From NCBI GenBank assembly GCA_027596075.1, contig JADGJC010000404.1, positions 1 to 23,026 of the forward strand: a stretch of 23,026 nucleotides of DNA, written 5' to 3'. The translations under genes and the position numbers were made by a program. The number at the start of each line of letters is the position of its first letter. Position 1 is the stretch's first letter. This DNA comes from Rhizophlyctis rosea (Eukaryota > Chytridiomycota > Chytridiomycetes > Rhizophlyctidales > Rhizophlyctidaceae). Shown here piece by piece: positions 18,857 through 23,026 of the stretch. The notes under the pieces were generated by a model. That model searched no databases and was not told the origin of the DNA. It was given only the letters and a program-made list of their open reading frames with translations.

Positions 18857-18988
18857 TCACCCATACGTATAACAACAAAGGTGGGAGCAGACTCCCGTAT
18901 CCCTGACTGATGGTGCGATTGAGCCACGAATTTTCCCACCCTCTCCCAACACACCCTTCACCCACCTAAACTCACCAACCGCACTCAT
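18857..18988 (-). CDS. short G-ending-codon ORF, possible terminal exon
   Basis: A 43-codon frame, ATG at 18988 to TGA, reading MSAVGEFRWVKGVLGEGGK and ending in a Cys-containing tail. Codons are G/T-ending as in the 3' parts of the confident genes; the plus strand here is conspicuously C-rich up to about 19030. It lies upstream of, and in the same orientation as, the segment cluster at 18.0-18.7 kb. Too short to assign. Confidence 0.25.
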   Translation of the reverse strand: MSAVGEFRWVKGVLGEGGKIRGSIAPSVRDTGVCSHLCCYTYG

Positions 18989-19123
18989 CGCAAAGCAAAC
19001 CGCAAATCTCTATTCACATCCTCGCACCCGCCAAAAAAAGCCATTTATCATACAAAGCACATGCAAAACGCCCATAATCTATATATAAGAAACCGCCAAT
19101 CTAGCCTATATGCTCCGCTGAAA

Positions 19124-19222
19124 ATGCTGCATGCATTGTGCTATTGCAAAGCCCACGAAAAACTGCAACGGCGGAAAGGAAGAAAAACAGCTAGCAAGAA
19201 GGATGGGGTATACGATGGATGA
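19124..19222 (+). CDS. tiny basic ORF downstream of a TATA-like element
   Basis: A TATATAAG element at 19082-19089 lies 35 nt upstream of an ATG that opens a 32-codon frame (MLHALCYCKAHEKLQ...), rich in Lys and Arg. No homologue is recalled. It may instead be the first exon of a longer transcript, or chance. The kinase gene ends about 215 nt further on, in convergent orientation. Confidence 0.15.
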   Translation: MLHALCYCKAHEKLQRRKGRKTASKKDGVYDG

Positions 19223-19436
19223 AGAGAAAAGGTGGGGATGATACCTTCTGCAAGCGCGCACAATGAACTGCTGTTATATGCTCATGCCCCGTCTCAAAAA
19301 ATCGCTGATGCATTCATGCGGTGGTGCGATATGCAATCATGTGTTGGTGCGATATGCGAAGGAAATGCAGTGGTGCTGATGTGGAAATATAGCCGAGACT
19401 GCAGTTTTTTTTTGGTTTTTTTTTTGTTTGGTTTTT

Positions 19437-21273
19437 TTAGTGCGGCACCGTCGGGTCACGATACGCCTGGTGCAAGTGCTGCGCGGCCGTGGTGGAGAGA
19501 CAGGCGGCTGTTGGGCGGTCGCGGGGCTGTATCAAAAACAAAGGGTTGTTCAGATTGAGCGTGAGGAGGGTTAAAGGGAAGAGGAACTAGAAAGAGGGAA
19601 CAAAGCCTTACATATTGCGCCAAACACCCCCTCAAAAACTCCACAAGATCCTCCGAAAAAAACTGCCTCATCACCGAAAGCTGCGTCGTGACCCATCCTT
19701 CGATGTCGATTTCGTGGACTGATTTCGATATCATCCAAAAGAAAGCGAGGCGTCAAAAATCCCATCAAATATCAGCAATACAGAGAATGGCTTTAGGAAC
19801 TTACAAATCTCCCAATCCTCATCCCTCACGAACCGCGTTCCCGGCAAGGCAAACTCGAAGAGGAGGACGCCGAGACCCCAGATGTCGGCGGCGCCGTTCC
19901 AGGGGAGGCATTCGAGGCGTTCGGGGGATTGGAAGCCTGGTGTGGTGATGTGCGTATCGGAATATAGAGTGTATGATTATCATGGCGAAAGCGAAAGAAA
20001 GAAAGAGGGAGGAAGAAAGGAAGGAGGAATCCGAACTCACCCCTCGTTCCAGACCGATTCCGATTGTAATCGCCATACACGTCCTTGAGCGACGTTGCCG
20101 TGCCGAAGTCAACGAGTTTGATGGCTGTTTTGGTCAACAGAACTGGAGGTGTGTATGTATGTGTTAGTGAATGGTGTCCAGCAACTGCAGAAGTTGATGA
20201 CACATTTATCAACTGACCGTTCGCATGTTTGAGATCGCCATGGACGACTCCCACCCGATGCAGATCGGCGATGGCTGTAGCGAGAGCGTGGGCGAGCACC
20301 CACATGAGCCATTCTTCGGGGCGGCGATGGTCGTGGGCTAGTTCTTTCTTCTTCAACTGAGGGATTCGCTGATGAGTTGTGAGCAATCATATGCCTGAAT
20401 CAAGAACTGATACTTACGTGAAGGTCGCCCCGTTCCAAGTACTCCATGACGATCATATCGTGGGAATGGCCGGGCCAGAACTCGAGGTATTGACAGACGA
20501 AGCCGGACGCTGCGGCGGACCTCTCGCCGAGGATGAACTCGTTATGGTGCGCTTGCTGTGTGATGATGTGATTAGGCTGCCATGCTGCGCACTCACACCT
20601 CCCCACCAACCCTGGCCAATCGTCTACCCAGTCTTCTACCGCCGCCCCCACCTCCCAATCTCCCCCCAACCAACTAACCACCCAACAACCAACCAAACAA
20701 CGCCCAACCCAACCCAACTCATCCCCCCTCCCATCCTCCCATTCCCCTTCCCTTCCTCCCATCCTCCATGCCTTCCTCGCATCCTTCCTCCCATCCTCCC
20801 ATCCTCCCTCCCATCCTCCCAACCTCCCCCCAACAACCAGCCCCACAACTGCACACCCACACTCACCTGCAATTTCGGCTCGCCAGAATTGCTCAAGTAC
20901 TTGGCGGCGACCTTCTAAAGAGTTGTCCATCAAATCGTCAGCATCCATTATCAATGGCCTGTATGCAATCTTTGGCCATGAGGTGCATTCAAGGTACACC
21001 GGCAATACCTTTTGACCCTGGAATTTGCCATTCCAAGTCCGCTTTTCACGCACGAGCAGGACGTGGTTGTTGCTCTTGCCAATGAGACCGACGTTCTCGT
21101 ACTTCTGGTCGAAATCAGAGTGTCGATACACGTAATTACCCTGCCTGAAATAGCCACCGTTCTGATTTGAGTTGTGAGATGAGCGATTGATAATGGTATG
21201 TGTGGTTGGAATGGGTAGAAAGGGGATACGATACCATCAGCGGAGTTTTCCAACCTGTGGTGGGAGCTGGCAT
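19437..21273 (-). CDS. eight-exon protein kinase, single catalytic domain
   Basis: Serine/threonine-type protein kinase. Eight exons join in phase on minus: 21273-21235, 21161-20867, 20551-20418, 20368-20218, 20142-20041, 19936-19805, 19718-19612, 19526-19437, giving 349 aa and TAA. Introns are GT-AG; donors are mostly GTGAGT or GTAAGT. Landmarks: glycine-loop region GLIGKSNNHVLL (38-49), candidate beta-3 lysine K64 (GQKV), alpha-C glutamate E116 (HNEFIL), hinge MIVMEYLERGDL, catalytic loop HGDLKHANVLL (D201, N206), DFG (218-220), SPE (244-246), ADIWGLGVLLFE, and the late arginine R324 in DRPTA. The catalytic loop is HGD, so it is a non-RD kinase; the Gly-rich loop is poor in glycines. The intron 2 acceptor (AAG) and exon 1 are the weakest calls. 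An open, coding-like frame upstream (21254-21650) may be an N-terminal extension instead. The subfamily is not clear to me. Confidence 0.85.
20640..20830 (-). repeat. polypurine low-complexity tract inside kinase intron 2
   Basis: Intron 2 (20866-20552, 315 nt) is the longest intron of the gene, and most of it is degenerate GGGAGGAT/GGATGGGA-type repeat on the transcribed-sense (minus) strand, C-rich on plus. Such a tract can form G-quadruplex or triplex DNA and could slow splicing. The frame stays open through much of it, but the continued translation is Gly/Trp/Glu noise, not kinase. Confidence 0.8.
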
Positions 21274-21650
21274 TGCGTTGGAGAGATTTGAGTACTGGTT
21301 TGGTGGGGAGTTTGAAGGTGGTCCAAGCTGGTTGGGATATGAGACGTCATTAGCGGGCCGTGTAGGTTGGACTCGTGGAGCAGGTCACTCTGGCTTTTGT
21401 CATATGTTACATGTGGCGTGGCAGCATTTGCAATCATAACGCCGTGAAGGTTCATGCGCTTGAGCGTTGCGAACTTGCTGTCCACCGAAGCTTGTGTGGT
21501 GGCTGGACCCTCTTTATTCAGTGAAGAGTATCCTTTCAAACCCTGCGTCCTACCTTCTGTAGAATCAGAACGGATAGAGTCAGACAGACCAGAGGTTGTC
21601 AGAATATCAACGTGGTGGATTACTGTTGAAGAGACGGTGTTATGGAGAGG
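21274..21650 (-). other. open coding-like frame upstream of kinase exon 1
   Basis: The minus frame from about 21649 to 21237 has no stop and reads naturally (DILTTSGLSDSIRSDSTEG, then FATLKRMNLHGVMIANA and Gln/Pro/Thr-rich sequence). It is in a different frame from exon 1, but a donor at CCACAG|GTTGGA would join it in phase to kinase exon 2, adding a disordered N-terminal region. GTTGGA is a poorer donor than the GTATCG of the preferred model. The two models are alternatives. Confidence 0.35.
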
Positions 21651-22220
21651 CTAGGGGGTGCGAGGAAAAATAGCGGGAAGATGTTTGAAAGAGGAAGATA
21701 AGAACGATGAGGCTATTTGAACAGACGAAAGGGGGGTGTTTCATACCAGACAGACAAGAGTGGAGTATACACATCATGTGGCATGGCATGGGTGATTCTA
21801 ACTGGTCCATAAGCTCGGATACACAGTCAAGTGCACCCTGATGGCTTACCTTGATGGCTTGATGACCGATGACGAATGGGTGAAACAGTGAAACAACATG
21901 GCTGCGCAAATGTCGAGCTGTGCCTCGGGCTGTGCCCCCCCTGCAAAGATATTGTGGCGCATACAGTGCCCACGCCACCCATCAAATTTCATTAATCTCC
22001 AAGCCACATCACATGAAAACTGCATGAAATGATGCCCGATGATGGCTGCATGCGACCTTCCATTCGCTTTGGTCTTCCCCTATCCCGATGTAAACACTGG
22101 ACCGACACTTTTCCCACGCTATTCCTTCTTTTGCTTCTGGCTTGCTTCAATACATATATCACTGGTTACGGGTGCAAGACAAGAGTATTGACGCGTCGAG
22201 CATCCATATATTCGCCCAAC
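21651..22220. promoter_or_regulatory. divergent intergenic region between kinase and OFD1 homologue
   Basis: About 570 nt between two genes read away from each other, so it should hold both promoters. ACATATATCA at about 22150-22160, some 65 nt before the OFD1 start, is the best TATA-like element on plus. The frame of the OFD1 homologue is open back to an ATG at 22029, but that extension is hydrophobic and not conserved in the family. No insulator or repeat seen. Confidence 0.45.
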
Positions 22221-23026
22221 ATGAACGCAGCACCCTCACTATCACAAGAAGAGTTGCGTGTTAGACTGTTCGAGACGCTCAGAAGAACGGGTGTGGCAGA
22301 CAAGCTGAAGGTGGGTGATCGCCATACTGCTAGTTGCATTCCACGCCAGGCACGCTCCTCCTCTCAATACAAGCAAGTGACACCTTCCCACCAATCCTTC
22401 TAGTCACAGCTACGAGCCCGCCTCGTATCAGAACTCAAACTCCGCAGCCCATTCCAACAACAAAGCGACGCGTCTAATCACAACCATCTTACCTCCAGCG
22501 GAACACTCCTCCTCAAGCTCATCGACAGTCTGTTTATCGAGTACTTGAGGGAACGAGGATATGAATTCACTCTGTCGGTGTTTATGCCCGAATGCGGTCT
22601 CACAAATCGATCACAGGTACTGCTGATTGTCATATTTGATCAAAACAAAATGGAAAGCTGACGTCTGCTGCAGTTGCTATCGAGTGATGACGCACTGCAT
22701 ATTCTCAACCTGGATCAGCAGAATTCGTTGACGCGGCAGTTGGTAAGTTTGTGGGTCTGGAAGAGGGAGAAGGGTGCTCAGGGGGTTGAGGAATGGGAGG
22801 AAGGTGTTGAAGTATGGGGGTTACGGTGTGTGCGTATTTGGGTGGGTGGGTCGTGGGTGGATGGGTCGTGGGTGGAGGCGTGCGTGCGCATGTGGGAGGG
22901 ATGGGAAGGGAGGAAAGGGGCCGGTATGGGTGTGGGTTGTTGTTTCCGGAGAGGGTGGTGGACGTATGAGGGAGATGGCAAAGCCTCAGTATGGCGGGGT
23001 GCGTGCGCGTGCGTGCCGCCGGTGGG
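22221..23026 (+). CDS. OFD1: OFD1 homologue, N-terminal part (runs off the window)
   Basis: Centriole/basal-body protein of the oral-facial-digital syndrome 1 family, needed for distal appendages and cilium or flagellum assembly in animals. Three exons join in phase: 22221-22310, 22404-22616, 22674-22742, with clean introns (GTGGGT...TTCTAG; GTACTG...CTGCAG with CTGAC branch site) and a GTAAGT donor at 22743. The 124 visible residues follow the family's N-terminus: LSQEELRVRLFETLRRTGV, DKLKSQLRARLVSEL, then a LisH motif (about 65-97) in LFIEYLRERGYEFTLSVFMP and ECGL, then LLSSDDALHILNLD. The long coiled-coil remainder of the protein is not in the window; no further exon is visible in the G-rich last 280 nt. 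ATG 22221 was chosen because it gives the family-length N-terminus. Its presence implies a flagellated stage. Confidence 0.85.
22790..22965 (+). repeat. G-rich low-complexity tract in OFD1 intron 3
   Basis: Dense GGG/GGTGGG runs including two near-copies of a unit of about 15 nt (GGGTCGTGGGTGGAT type, about 22848-22880). It lies just after the GTAAGT donor of exon 3, so it is most likely intron. The strand composition is the mirror of kinase intron 2. It has G-quadruplex potential on the sense strand. Confidence 0.65.

Noticed and set aside
1..23026. CRISPR array, rRNA, prokaryotic operon or phage features
   Set aside because: No spaced direct repeats of the right size and no rRNA-like sequence. 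Genes are spliced and widely spaced, so these do not apply.

Overview
The window reads as nuclear DNA of a flagellated (zoosporic) fungus, most likely a chytrid or close relative. This rests on genes split by short GT-AG introns (about 50-130 nt, one of 315 nt), fungal-style upstream TATA elements, and a recognisable OFD1 homologue, a centriole/basal-body protein of ciliated eukaryotes that Dikarya lack. There is no operon structure, and no tRNA or rRNA gene was seen. Both window ends run into G/C low-complexity sequence.

Layout. Left block (about 0.25-4 kb): two minus-strand genes, a DEDDy 3'-5' exonuclease-domain protein with a Gln/Ala hexanucleotide repeat, and a three-exon protein with a poly-Thr/Pro tail and basic nuclear-type motifs that I cannot name. 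Middle block (about 4-19 kb): gene-poor. The one convincing intact gene is a small AMPK-beta/Mdg1-like CBM48 protein (12.34-12.85 kb, minus). The rest holds eroded or unassembled gene pieces: a spliced plus-strand relic at 8.3-8.85 kb, a catalytically dead LINE-type reverse-transcriptase relic at 15.9-16.6 kb, and several coding-looking minus-strand segments at 14.5, 15.0, 17.4-17.8, 18.0-18.7 and 18.9 kb. Right block (19.4-23 kb): an eight-exon protein kinase (minus) divergent from the 5' end of the OFD1 homologue (plus), which runs out of the window.

The genes do not form one pathway. The kinase/OFD1 pair shares a 5' intergenic region and could be co-expressed; that is inference.

The strongest unexplained signal is compositional. 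Inside the CBM48 gene the third codon base switches abruptly from almost all C to almost all G or T. Weaker versions occur in kinase exon 6 and in OFD1, and the exonuclease gene has a flip in the opposite order. A second pattern is that several relics are each interrupted by a lone in-frame TGA that one C-to-T change in a CGA codon would explain.
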